Part shown: positions 16,190-23,783 of the stretch, in pieces
Layout: each line of letters starts with the position of its first letter
Numbering within the stretch: position 1 is the first letter of the stretch
NCBI GenBank assembly: GCA_946615905.1
Contig: CAMOIE010000013.1
Location: forward strand, 1 to 64,000
DNA: 64,000 nt
Direction: 5' to 3'
From: an uncultured Treponema sp.
GTDB taxonomy: Bacteria > Spirochaetota > Spirochaetia > Treponematales > Treponemataceae
Made by a program: the position numbers and the translations under genes
The notes under the pieces: generated by a model
The model's database searches: none
The model's input: the letters and a program-made list of their open reading frames with translations, nothing else
Told to the model about the DNA's origin: nothing

Positions 16190-16923
16190 TTTTTTTCTCC
16201 GTTTTCAGCGTCAAAGTCTAAAATATAGTGGCTGTAAGCGTTTATCACAGTCGTCTTTTGTGAGAGCGTGACCCGTGGGCTGTTGAGATCATAAAGGTGT
16301 ATGTGTCCGTGAACCAGAAATTTTGGCTGGAATTTTTTTATGAACCAGTTGAAGCATTCAAATCCCTGGTGGCACGGGTCTTCCCTGTCGTGGATGTGCC
16401 TGGGGGAGGCGTGGGTCAAAAAAATGTCGAGGTAGACCCCGTAGCGAATCTTGTTCAAAATCAGTTTTGGGAGCAGGGCTAAAAGATGCCTTTTCATCTG
16501 GGCTTCCGTGTACTGGTTTAACCCCTTGTTGTAGCGTTTGGAGCCGGAGACCCCCGCAATCAGAAGTGGACGATTTTTGCCATTTTTCCCGCTGACTTTG
16601 AGGCCTTTTTCCTCCAGGACTTTAAAGCCCGCGTAGACAGCCCCGAAATTGTTTGAGAGGTCGTAGCTTTTGTATTCGGTCTGCCAGGTCGGATGGGCAC
16701 CTGTATGGCTTTTTACCTTTCGGTGGTAGTAGCCGAATTCCGTCAGATTGTGGTTTCCGAAGATGAAGAATGTCGGCTTGTTCAGCGTGGATACTATGAA
16801 ATCGATGTACTCGCTGTTCAAGTCTCCTGCGCAAAGAACCGCGTCTATGTCGGCGAAGGTCTTTTTTGCAGAAGTGTTGTAAATCAGCGGATCGATTTGG
16901 TCTGAGACGCAGAGGATTTTCAT
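16186..16923 (-). CDS. Calcineurin-like metallophosphoesterase
   Basis: 245 residues. Metallophosphoesterase blocks are present: D-x-I-type start MKILCVSDQIDPL (with Gln where His is usual), CAGDLNSEY, FGNHNLTEF, LTHASPRHIHD and VHGHIHLYD. The substrate is unknown (phosphoprotein, nucleotide or other phosphoester). The first motif is normally D-x-H, so replacement of that His by Gln is noteworthy. It lies 3 bases after the TPR-Mrr-like gene stop and overlaps the ParB-like gene, which suggests one operon of three coupled genes. Confidence 0.85.
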   Translation of the reverse strand: MKILCVSDQIDPLIYNTSAKKTFADIDAVLCAGDLNSEYIDFIVSTLNKPTFFIFGNHNLTEFGYYHRKVKSHTGAHPTWQTEYKSYDLSNNFGAVYAGFKVLEEKGLKVSGKNGKNRPLLIAGVSGSKRYNKGLNQYTEAQMKRHLLALLPKLILNKIRYGVYLDIFLTHASPRHIHDREDPCHQGFECFNWFIKKFQPKFLVHGHIHLYDLNSPRVTLSQKTTVINAYSHYILDFDAENGEKN

Positions 16924-16926
16924 TTA

Positions 16927-18288
16927 TCAGACGCCGGCTTTTGACAGAACCGCTTCGAGTTTTTCTTTTCCGACCAGCTCAATCGGACGGCTTTCTGCGA
17001 ATCCTGAGGCCGAGCTTGTGAATCCTGCTGACGCGCAGACGAATGCTTTGACGCAGTTCTGGCTCTTGATGAAGTCGAGGATTTTTCGGATGTGTCCGTC
17101 GTCAATCGGCTCTGTGTCGCGGTAGAAGTCAACAAGATAAAGCTGCTTGCGGACGTTCATCCAGTCGTCGTTTTTCTGCTCTGTGCAAATCATGCGGCAG
17201 CCCCATTTCTTTGACTCGATTTTCTGGGCTGACATTGAGAATCCTTTTATCGCCGCCTTTTTGCAGATTTCCACGAATTCGTCCTGACCACATGTCAAGA
17301 ATTCCTTGAGGGAATCGTTTGCCTGCAAGTCGCGGTATTCCGAAAGCTTTGCGGCCACGTCGCGGAATGAGTGGTTGTGCTGGTAGACTATCTGCCACTG
17401 CTCGATTGCCTTCTCAATCTGCCTGTTCTTCTCGTAGCAGGCCGCGAGGAAGTAGCGGGCATAGAGGGTTTCGGGGGCATTCTCGTTTTTGGAGGCCTTT
17501 ACCGCGCGGTCAAATTCCTGCATGGCGTTTTCCGGTGCGTTCGCCATCATGTAGCAGGATCCTCTCTCAAGAAGGGCTTTCTGCTTGTATTCTGGGTCGC
17601 GGAGGGCTTTCTCAAAGGCTTTTACGGCCCCGGAGTAGTCCTTGTTTTCCTTGAGGATTTTTCCCTGATAGTAGTAAGTCGAGAATGTGTCAGGGCTTAG
17701 CGCGATTGCAGTGTCGATTTCCTTTTTTGCTTCCGCGTACTGCTTTGAGCGGAAGAGGAGGAGACCGAATGCGGCGTGGGCCTTTACGTTCTTGCGGTTG
17801 AATTTAATCGCCTTCTGGTAAAATCCGAGGGCAACGTCAGCGTGGTTCTGCTGCTCGTAGATGCGGGCGGCCTGAAAATATGCGTCGGAGTTGGTTGGCT
17901 CCAGTTTTGTCAGGAGTAGGAATTCCTTTAGAGCCTCTCCCGGCTGGTTGAATTTGAGGTAAAGTTCTGAGAGCTGGCGGCGGAAGTCTGCCTCCGGAAT
18001 CTTGTTGTCAAAAATCGCGTTCTGGTTGACCAGCTTGTATTCCATGAGGGCAAGCTCGTTTTTGCCTTCCGCAAGGTATGTCCTGCCCAGATAGTAGTGG
18101 GCCAGATAGTTGCGGGAATCTTTTGCAAGAATTGACTTAGCCATTTTTTCTGCGGCACCGTATTTTTGCTGTTTGAGGAGTTTTATAATTGAACTGAGCT
18201 TTTTTGGTTGTGTGATGGATTTTATGACATAGACTGCCAGAAAACCGATTGCCATAGTGAGAACAATTATTACCGCAAGAATAATCAT
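16927..18288 (-). CDS. Membrane-anchored TPR protein with degenerate Mrr-like C-terminal domain
   Basis: 453 residues from ATG 18288; a GTG seven codons earlier is also possible. An N-terminal membrane helix (MIILAVIIVLTMAIGFLAVY) is followed by about seven tetratricopeptide repeats (residues about 45-330). The last 110 residues look like the type IV restriction endonuclease Mrr fold, ending AFVCASAGFTSSASGFAESR and IELVGKEKLEAVL. The Mrr catalytic pattern (D then QxK) is not conserved: the position of QxK reads LVDF. A binding rather than cutting role is therefore likely. It heads a run with a phosphoesterase and a ParB-like protein. Confidence 0.8.
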   Translation of the reverse strand: MIILAVIIVLTMAIGFLAVYVIKSITQPKKLSSIIKLLKQQKYGAAEKMAKSILAKDSRNYLAHYYLGRTYLAEGKNELALMEYKLVNQNAIFDNKIPEADFRRQLSELYLKFNQPGEALKEFLLLTKLEPTNSDAYFQAARIYEQQNHADVALGFYQKAIKFNRKNVKAHAAFGLLLFRSKQYAEAKKEIDTAIALSPDTFSTYYYQGKILKENKDYSGAVKAFEKALRDPEYKQKALLERGSCYMMANAPENAMQEFDRAVKASKNENAPETLYARYFLAACYEKNRQIEKAIEQWQIVYQHNHSFRDVAAKLSEYRDLQANDSLKEFLTCGQDEFVEICKKAAIKGFSMSAQKIESKKWGCRMICTEQKNDDWMNVRKQLYLVDFYRDTEPIDDGHIRKILDFIKSQNCVKAFVCASAGFTSSASGFAESRPIELVGKEKLEAVLSKAGV

Positions 18289-18434
18289 AGAAAAAAAATC
18301 GCCTCCCACAAATTTTAAGAATAATATAAAGATTCTATTTATAGATTAGTCTTTTTTGCCCTGTCTGTCAAACGTAGAATTCGCTGTCACTGGGGGGGAG
18401 GCGCATAGAAAAATTGTAAAATTAAAAAAAATTA

Positions 18435-18462
18435 TTGACAGTCCGGTAGATGAATTTAAAAT
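18435..18462 (+). promoter_or_regulatory. Promoter of the purine permease gene
   Basis: TTGACA (18435-18440), 16-base spacer, TAAAAT (18457-18462). The leader of about 90 bases before the ATG at 18559 has two small inverted repeats (CATTCC/GGAATG around 18487-18503 and ATCATT/AATGAT around 18511-18532), which do not match the known purine riboswitch core. GGAGG lies 13 bases before the ATG. Confidence 0.7.
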
Positions 18463-18558
18463 GTAAATAGGTTAAAATTATATCGACATTCCTTTGTGGA
18501 ATGAAAAAAAATCATTGAATCATTTTAATGATGGCTTGTCGGAGGACAAAAAACAAAA

Positions 18559-19863
18559 ATGGACAAATTGTTCAAACTTTCTGAGCGGGGAACAAGTGTA
18601 AGTCGTGAGATTATCGGCGGAATCACGACCTTCCTTGCTATGTCTTACATTCTGGCCGTGAACCCAGGTATTTTGAGCGGGGCGGGCATGGACTGGAACT
18701 CTGTTTTCACAGCGACCGCAGTTTCTTCTGCGATTGCGACTTTAGTCATGGCTTTCTGTGCGAATCTTCCAGTGGCACTGGCACCAGGACTCGGCCTGAA
18801 CGCTTTTTTCACATACACGGTCGTCCTTAACATGGGCTGCTCCTACCAGTTCGCCCTGACGGCTGTTCTTCTTGAGGGACTTTTGTTCATAGTCTTCTCG
18901 ATCTTCGGAATCCGCGAGGCGATTATAAAGTCGATTCCATCGAGCCTCAAAAAGGCTGTCGCTGTCGGAATCGGACTTTTCATCACGATTATCGGGCTTG
19001 CCAACGCCGGTGTGGTCTCAACTGACACTGGGACTTTAATCGGTTTTGTGAACTTCAACATGGCCCACAAGACCGCGATCGTCGCCATGGTCGGCCTTGC
19101 GATCACGATAGTCTTGTATATTTTGCAGGTGCCAGGCTCTGTCCTTCTTGGCGTCGTGATTACTACAATCGTAGGAATTCCATTCGGCGTCACGACAATC
19201 CCGGAAGGATTCAAGCCCCTTGCGAGTCCCGCCGCCCCCCTGCTTTTCAAATTTGACTTCGCCGGAATCCTCTCCGTAAAATTTGTAGTTGTATTCTTTA
19301 CCTTCCTTTTTACCGACCTCTTTGACACAATCGGGACTTTGCTCGGAGTAGCCCAGCAGGGAAATCTTGTCGACAAGGACGGAAATATTCCCCGCGTGAA
19401 GGGAGCCTTGATGTCTGACGCTGTTGGAACTGTGGTCGGAGCCTGCCTTGGAACCTCGACTGTCACTTCATTTGTCGAGTCAACCTCTGGAGTCGCCGCA
19501 GGTGCCAGAACTGGTCTTGCCTCCGTTGTGACGGCTCTTTTGTTCTTTGTCGCGCTCTTCCTCAGCCCTCTTTTCGCATTGATTCCAGCAGCCGCAACAG
19601 CCCCCGCCTTGATTTTTGTCGGCTTTTTGATGATGAAGTCAATCACATCGATTGATTTCTCCGACCCGACAGAGGGAATCCCGACTTTCATCACCGTGAT
19701 GACCATGCCTTTCGCATACTCAATCTCCAAGGGAATCGCCTTCGGTGTGCTTACTTATGTTCTCTGCAAAGTGGCAGGAAAGCGTGTGAAGGAAATTCCT
19801 CTTGTAACGTGGATTTTGGCGGCTGTTTTCTTGGCTGACCTGCTCTTTGAGGCCGCAAAGTAA
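18559..19863 (+). CDS. NCS2-family purine permease (AzgA type)
   Basis: 434 residues with about 12-14 hydrophobic segments. The N-terminal FKLSERGTSVSREIIGGITTFLAMSYILAVNPGIL and the substrate region FTDLFDTIGTLLGVAQQ are typical of AzgA-like adenine/guanine/hypoxanthine proton symporters. The ESTSGVAAGARTG segment is the conserved NCS2 loop. It imports purine bases across the inner membrane. A strong promoter precedes it and a stem-loop follows, so it is probably transcribed alone. No purine enzymes are adjacent; a dCMP deaminase gene lies 3.4 kb downstream. Confidence 0.93.
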   Translation: MDKLFKLSERGTSVSREIIGGITTFLAMSYILAVNPGILSGAGMDWNSVFTATAVSSAIATLVMAFCANLPVALAPGLGLNAFFTYTVVLNMGCSYQFALTAVLLEGLLFIVFSIFGIREAIIKSIPSSLKKAVAVGIGLFITIIGLANAGVVSTDTGTLIGFVNFNMAHKTAIVAMVGLAITIVLYILQVPGSVLLGVVITTIVGIPFGVTTIPEGFKPLASPAAPLLFKFDFAGILSVKFVVVFFTFLFTDLFDTIGTLLGVAQQGNLVDKDGNIPRVKGALMSDAVGTVVGACLGTSTVTSFVESTSGVAAGARTGLASVVTALLFFVALFLSPLFALIPAAATAPALIFVGFLMMKSITSIDFSDPTEGIPTFITVMTMPFAYSISKGIAFGVLTYVLCKVAGKRVKEIPLVTWILAAVFLADLLFEAAK

Positions 19864-19875
19864 TCAGAAATTCTG

Positions 19876-19909
19876 ACTTCTGAATTCGGATTTTCTTGAA
19901 TTCAGAAGT
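19876..19909. terminator. Stem-loop after the purine permease gene
   Basis: A perfect 12-base inverted repeat (ACTTCTGAATTC, loop of 10, GAATTCAGAAGT) starts 12 bases after the permease stop. Only a short T run follows, so it may be a weak terminator or an mRNA-stabilising structure ahead of the diguanylate cyclase operon, whose ribosome-binding site (AGGAGAGGGTGA) comes right after. Confidence 0.5.
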
Positions 19910-19929
19910 TCTTTACCAGGAGAGGGTGA

Positions 19930-21099
19930 ATGACAAAGAAAAGCCTGAATTACTACGGTTTTGACGCTGACACATACCGGGATTGCCTAGAGATGATAAG
20001 CCGGACTAACAGCAAGCATCTTTTGATTTTGAACTCTTGGTTTATCGCAATCAATCTTTTTTACATATTTTTTTCAATCTCAAACCTTTTCGGCGTGACC
20101 CAGGAGAAAATCCCTTTTTATGCGGGCTATTTTATCGCGGCTATCGCCTTTGAGATTGTCCAAATAGTATGCAGGAATTTTCTGGAGGCGAGGCGGATTT
20201 CCCTTGTCTATCTGAATATCCTGATGATGCTCTCTTACGGAATTTTGGCCTCGGTGAATCAGCCTTACATGCCAGCGACGATTTTCCTTGTCTTTTATGT
20301 CCTCGTCTTTGTCTCTTACATCAGCAGCATGACAAAAATACTTCTGATGATGTTTCTGTCCGGCGTCGCCTTTTTGCTCTCTTCCTACATGGTGAAAACT
20401 TTTTCAATCGCATATTACGACACTTACAATTTCATAATAGTCTCAGTCCTGGCCCTTGGACTCCACTACACCTATCAAAAGGCAAAAATGCAGCAATTCA
20501 CGCTCTATCTGAAAAATCTCCAGATTCAGCGGGAGCTTGAGGTAAAATCATCTTTTGACGCCCTGACCTCACTTTTGAACAGGGCAAGGTTCATCTCGAT
20601 TGCGGAGGAAATACTGAGACGGAGGAGGGGCGAATACACGGCACTCTGCCTGCTTGACCTGGACGGTTTTAAAGAAATAAATGATGTCCTCGGTCACCAG
20701 ATGGGGGACAAGGCGATTCAAGTCACAGGGAAAATAATCGCGCAGATTTTGAACTTGGATTTGTCAGAGAAATGGAATTTCTCCAGTCGGGCGGTGAAAA
20801 TGCACTTCTCATTTGCGGGACGGCTTGGCGGCGACGAGTTCATAATCTTCATAGAGGGCTGCTCCGGAAAGGATGAAGCGGTCGCCCTGATTCAGAAGAT
20901 TCTTGTGACATTGAACAAGGTCAAAATGGAGGGCATAGACGGGCTTCACGCCTCGTTCGGAGTCACACAGATTAACGACAGTGAGCAGGACATTGACGGG
21001 GCCTACAAGCGGGCTGACCTGGCTCTCTACGAGTCCAAGCGGGCGGGAAAAAATCAGATTTCATATATGGAAGATTCTGACACGGAGGTGAAGGCATGA
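19930..21099 (+). CDS. Membrane diguanylate cyclase (GGDEF)
   Basis: 389 residues. Six hydrophobic helices lie in residues about 30-180, then a short helix leads to a GGDEF domain (about 205-380) with an intact catalytic motif RLGGDEFIIF (GGDEF at 300-304) and the substrate-binding NDVLGHQMGD region. It should make c-di-GMP from two GTP. No RxxD inhibitory site is visible at the usual place before GGDEF; instead there is an insertion (NLDLSEKWNFSSRAVKMHFS). It overlaps the following HD-GYP-like gene by 4 bases (ATGA), indicating coupled translation with a potential partner or antagonist. Confidence 0.92.
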   Translation: MTKKSLNYYGFDADTYRDCLEMISRTNSKHLLILNSWFIAINLFYIFFSISNLFGVTQEKIPFYAGYFIAAIAFEIVQIVCRNFLEARRISLVYLNILMMLSYGILASVNQPYMPATIFLVFYVLVFVSYISSMTKILLMMFLSGVAFLLSSYMVKTFSIAYYDTYNFIIVSVLALGLHYTYQKAKMQQFTLYLKNLQIQRELEVKSSFDALTSLLNRARFISIAEEILRRRRGEYTALCLLDLDGFKEINDVLGHQMGDKAIQVTGKIIAQILNLDLSEKWNFSSRAVKMHFSFAGRLGGDEFIIFIEGCSGKDEAVALIQKILVTLNKVKMEGIDGLHASFGVTQINDSEQDIDGAYKRADLALYESKRAGKNQISYMEDSDTEVKA

Positions 21100-22031
21100 T
21101 TTCAGGAAGCTTTCCGATTCTCTCAAAATATCTGCTCGTGGCGGGGCTTCTCTTGAATCTCGCGCTATTGCTGGCATTTGTCTTCAATAATTTTGTCAGC
21201 TCTAGCCTTCTTGTGAAGCACACAAAGCGTAATAAATTTTCAGCCTGTCTTTTCCTTCTTTTTCTCCTTCTTATGATTTTGTCAGGCTTCCAGACTTTTA
21301 AAAAAGACATAGCCTTGATCTGGCTGTCGATACCCTATTTTGCAGTCTCCCTTGTCATCTCGGCCTCCTATCTATGGTTTTTGATGCAGCTTGGCGACTC
21401 CGAGAAACTTTCGATTGAGGTTCTGGAAACAATAGTCGGGGTAATTGAGGCTGGCGACTCGAATCTTGAGGGACACTCCCTGAACGTCCACAATCTCTCC
21501 CTGCTTTTGTACGACTACCTGCCGTGGAAATACAAGGTCAGGATAAAGCTCCACCAGCTACAGTACGCCTCTCTTTTGCTCGATGTCGGAAAGCTGGGGA
21601 TTCCCCGGAACATCATCCAGAAGGAAGGCAAGCTGAATGACGAGGAATACGCTCTTATTCGCCGTCACCCTGAAATCGGATGTATTTTGCTTTCCCCCCT
21701 GCCGAATTTTGCGGCGGTCCGTAGCATCATAAAATGCCACCATGAGCGGGTGGACGGGAAGGGCTACCTGCATCTTTCAAAGGATGAGATTCCTCTTGCC
21801 TCAAGGCTTCTTGCCGTGACGGACACATTCTCCGCAATCACGATGAACCGCTCTTACAGGCCGTCTCTTTCCTACGGGGATGCCATCGCGGAGTTGAGGC
21901 TGGCCGCGGGAAGTCAGCTTGACAGCGAATTCGTGAATATTTTCTGCTCGATTCCCCGGAAGAAAATCAACGAGTGCCTTGCGAACGCGAAAAAGAAGAT
22001 GGTGAAATACGAGGCGGGGGATTTTAAATGA
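21096..22031 (+). CDS. Membrane HD-GYP-like protein with altered HD dyad
   Basis: 311 residues. Three hydrophobic helices (about 10-32, 50-66, 78-97) precede an HD-GYP-type domain. GHSLNV (from 126), RRHPEIG (189-195) and HHERVDGKGY (215-224) match the family, but the HD dyad reads LLDVGKLGIP: Leu162 replaces the His of HDxGK, and the GYP motif reads GYL. HD-GYP domains hydrolyse c-di-GMP; loss of this metal ligand makes catalysis doubtful and a sensor role more likely. Its start overlaps the GGDEF gene and its stop overlaps the binding-protein gene (4 bases each). Confidence 0.88.
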   Translation: MISGSFPILSKYLLVAGLLLNLALLLAFVFNNFVSSSLLVKHTKRNKFSACLFLLFLLLMILSGFQTFKKDIALIWLSIPYFAVSLVISASYLWFLMQLGDSEKLSIEVLETIVGVIEAGDSNLEGHSLNVHNLSLLLYDYLPWKYKVRIKLHQLQYASLLLDVGKLGIPRNIIQKEGKLNDEEYALIRRHPEIGCILLSPLPNFAAVRSIIKCHHERVDGKGYLHLSKDEIPLASRLLAVTDTFSAITMNRSYRPSLSYGDAIAELRLAAGSQLDSEFVNIFCSIPRKKINECLANAKKKMVKYEAGDFK

Positions 22032-23257
22032 GAAGATTTTTTGTCCTGATTTCAGCTTTTTGCCTCTGTATTATGCTCTCATCCTGCCGGAAAAGTCTGC
22101 CCCTGCCGGAAAATCCTGACGCTACAATGAGGCTTGCCCTGAGAGCCGGAGTTTACTCCGATGTGATAAAAAAAATCCTGCGCAAATTCGAGTTTGACAA
22201 CAATGTTTTGTGCGAGGTTGAGGAGCTTCCTGAAAAGGACTTGTATTCCAAGGTTTTCGATGACTCAAAAAATCCGTCAGGTCTCTATGACTTTTGCATG
22301 GTCGACGGCTCCTGGATGGCCCAGTACGCGGCGAATTCTGTCCTTGCGGATTTGCACGACTTTGGCTATGAGCTTGACGCTGACATAATCGGGGCGACAA
22401 AAAAAATCTGCTATTTTGGCGGAGGACTTTATCTCGCGCCTTTTTACGGCAACGTGACGGTTTTGCTCTACAACAAACTGATTGTAAAGGAGGCCGGCTT
22501 TACCCCGGACAAGATTCTGACCCTTGAGGACATGGAGAAAATCTGCCGCTTCTCAAAAAGCCGCCATAACCTTGGCTTTATGTACAGGGGCGACACGCAG
22601 AACAATATAGTCGTGGACTTTCTGCCGATTCTGCGCTCTTGCGGGGCTTGGGTAGTTGATGAGAACAATAGGCCTTCAGTGAACACCCCTGAATTCAAGG
22701 AGGCCATGTCCTTTTATCTGGATTTGATTGAGACGGGCAGGGCGGCCAAAAAGGACGATTTGATAGCGGCTGTGGCCAACAAGTCCGCTGCGATGGCTGT
22801 CGGCTGGCCTGGCTGGTATACCCCGACCCGCAATTCATGCATGGACTATAAGGCTATTACTGGCCGCAGGGCGAACGGCAAGAATACTTACAACGCGAAC
22901 ATTTACGGTGTCTGGGCAATCGGAATCCCGGCCAATTCATCTCACAAGGAGTATTCCATGAAGCTCCTGAAATATCTGATGGATCCCGCCGTCCAGAAGA
23001 CCACGATTGAGATTGGAGGCGTTCCCTGCCGCTTTTCCTGCCTCTCTGACCCTGCCGTGATAAAAAAATACCCCCAGTACGTAGCCGTCCGCAATGCCCT
23101 TGATAACGGCATATACCGGCCGGTCATGGAGGAGTGGCCCCAGTTTTACACGATTTTGGGAAACGAAATGGATTTGATTATAAAAAAAGAAAAATCTGTT
23201 GACGAAGGGCTTGATTCCGCTCAAAATCAGCTTGACAAATTGCTTGGAGAAAAATAA
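22028..23257 (+). CDS. Extracellular solute-binding lipoprotein (family 1)
   Basis: 409 residues. The signal peptide ends with the lipobox LSSC (Cys20). The body has the pattern of ABC-importer family 1 binding proteins for sugars or oligosaccharides (ADLHDFGYEL, YLAPFYGNVTVLLYNKLIVK, GVWAIGIPANSSHKEYS, MDPAVQKTTIEIGGVPCR). No permease or ATPase gene is in the window. Its gene overlaps an HD-GYP-like gene and is followed by a coupled dCMP deaminase gene (TAATG). A sensing role that feeds ligand occupancy to the membrane GGDEF/HD-GYP pair is an attractive inference; ordinary transport with a distant permease is the alternative. Confidence 0.87.
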   Translation: MRRFFVLISAFCLCIMLSSCRKSLPLPENPDATMRLALRAGVYSDVIKKILRKFEFDNNVLCEVEELPEKDLYSKVFDDSKNPSGLYDFCMVDGSWMAQYAANSVLADLHDFGYELDADIIGATKKICYFGGGLYLAPFYGNVTVLLYNKLIVKEAGFTPDKILTLEDMEKICRFSKSRHNLGFMYRGDTQNNIVVDFLPILRSCGAWVVDENNRPSVNTPEFKEAMSFYLDLIETGRAAKKDDLIAAVANKSAAMAVGWPGWYTPTRNSCMDYKAITGRRANGKNTYNANIYGVWAIGIPANSSHKEYSMKLLKYLMDPAVQKTTIEIGGVPCRFSCLSDPAVIKKYPQYVAVRNALDNGIYRPVMEEWPQFYTILGNEMDLIIKKEKSVDEGLDSAQNQLDKLLGEK

Positions 23258-23757
23258 TGAGCGACAAAAATATTGACAAATACATCCGCCCCTCATGGGA
23301 TGAGTATTTTATGGAGGTCTGCCGGACTGTCGCGAAGCGCGCGACATGTGACCGAGGAAGGTCTGGCTGTGTGATTGCCAGAGACAACCAGATTCTGGTG
23401 ACAGGCTATGTCGGCTCTCCGGCCGGTCTTCCCCATTGTGACGACGTTGGCCACCTGATGAGAAAGGTCATTCACGCTGACGGCTCCATAAGCCAGCACT
23501 GCGTCAGAACTGTACACGCCGAGCAGAACGCAATCTGCCAGGCAGCAAAAAGGGGAATCTCAATCGGCGGGGCGACCGTCTACTGCAAGATGACCCCCTG
23601 CCGGACTTGCGCCATGCTTTTAATTAACTGCGGGATAAAGCGTGTCGTCTGCGAGAAGCACTACCACGACGAGTCCGACTCACTTGAGATGTTCAAGGAA
23701 GCCGGAATCACAATCGAGCATGTAGAGGACGAAGTCCAGCATTATACGAATCAATAA
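23257..23757 (+). CDS. dCMP deaminase / ComE-type cytidine deaminase family protein
   Basis: 166 residues. The zinc-site motifs are present: VHAEQNAICQAAKRG (H-A-E) and TPCRTCAMLLINCGIKRVV (P-C-x2-C). An N-terminal CDRGRSGCVIARDN and G-Y-x-G-S-P-A-G segment are typical of deoxycytidylate deaminases, which convert dCMP to dUMP for dTTP synthesis. Its ATG overlaps the TAA of the binding-protein gene by one base, so it is the last gene of the operon; the link with signalling may be only transcriptional. Confidence 0.9.
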   Translation: MSDKNIDKYIRPSWDEYFMEVCRTVAKRATCDRGRSGCVIARDNQILVTGYVGSPAGLPHCDDVGHLMRKVIHADGSISQHCVRTVHAEQNAICQAAKRGISIGGATVYCKMTPCRTCAMLLINCGIKRVVCEKHYHDESDSLEMFKEAGITIEHVEDEVQHYTNQ

Positions 23758-23783
23758 AAGTTTAACCTGGGACAAAATAGCTT

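Noticed and set aside
18463-18558. Purine riboswitch before the permease gene
   Set aside because: The leader has small hairpins, but not the conserved three-way junction and loop sequences of the purine aptamer.
18843-19730. 295-codon minus-strand ORF inside the purine permease gene
   Set aside because: Antisense shadow of a permease; no start signals, and the plus-strand protein is a clear family member.
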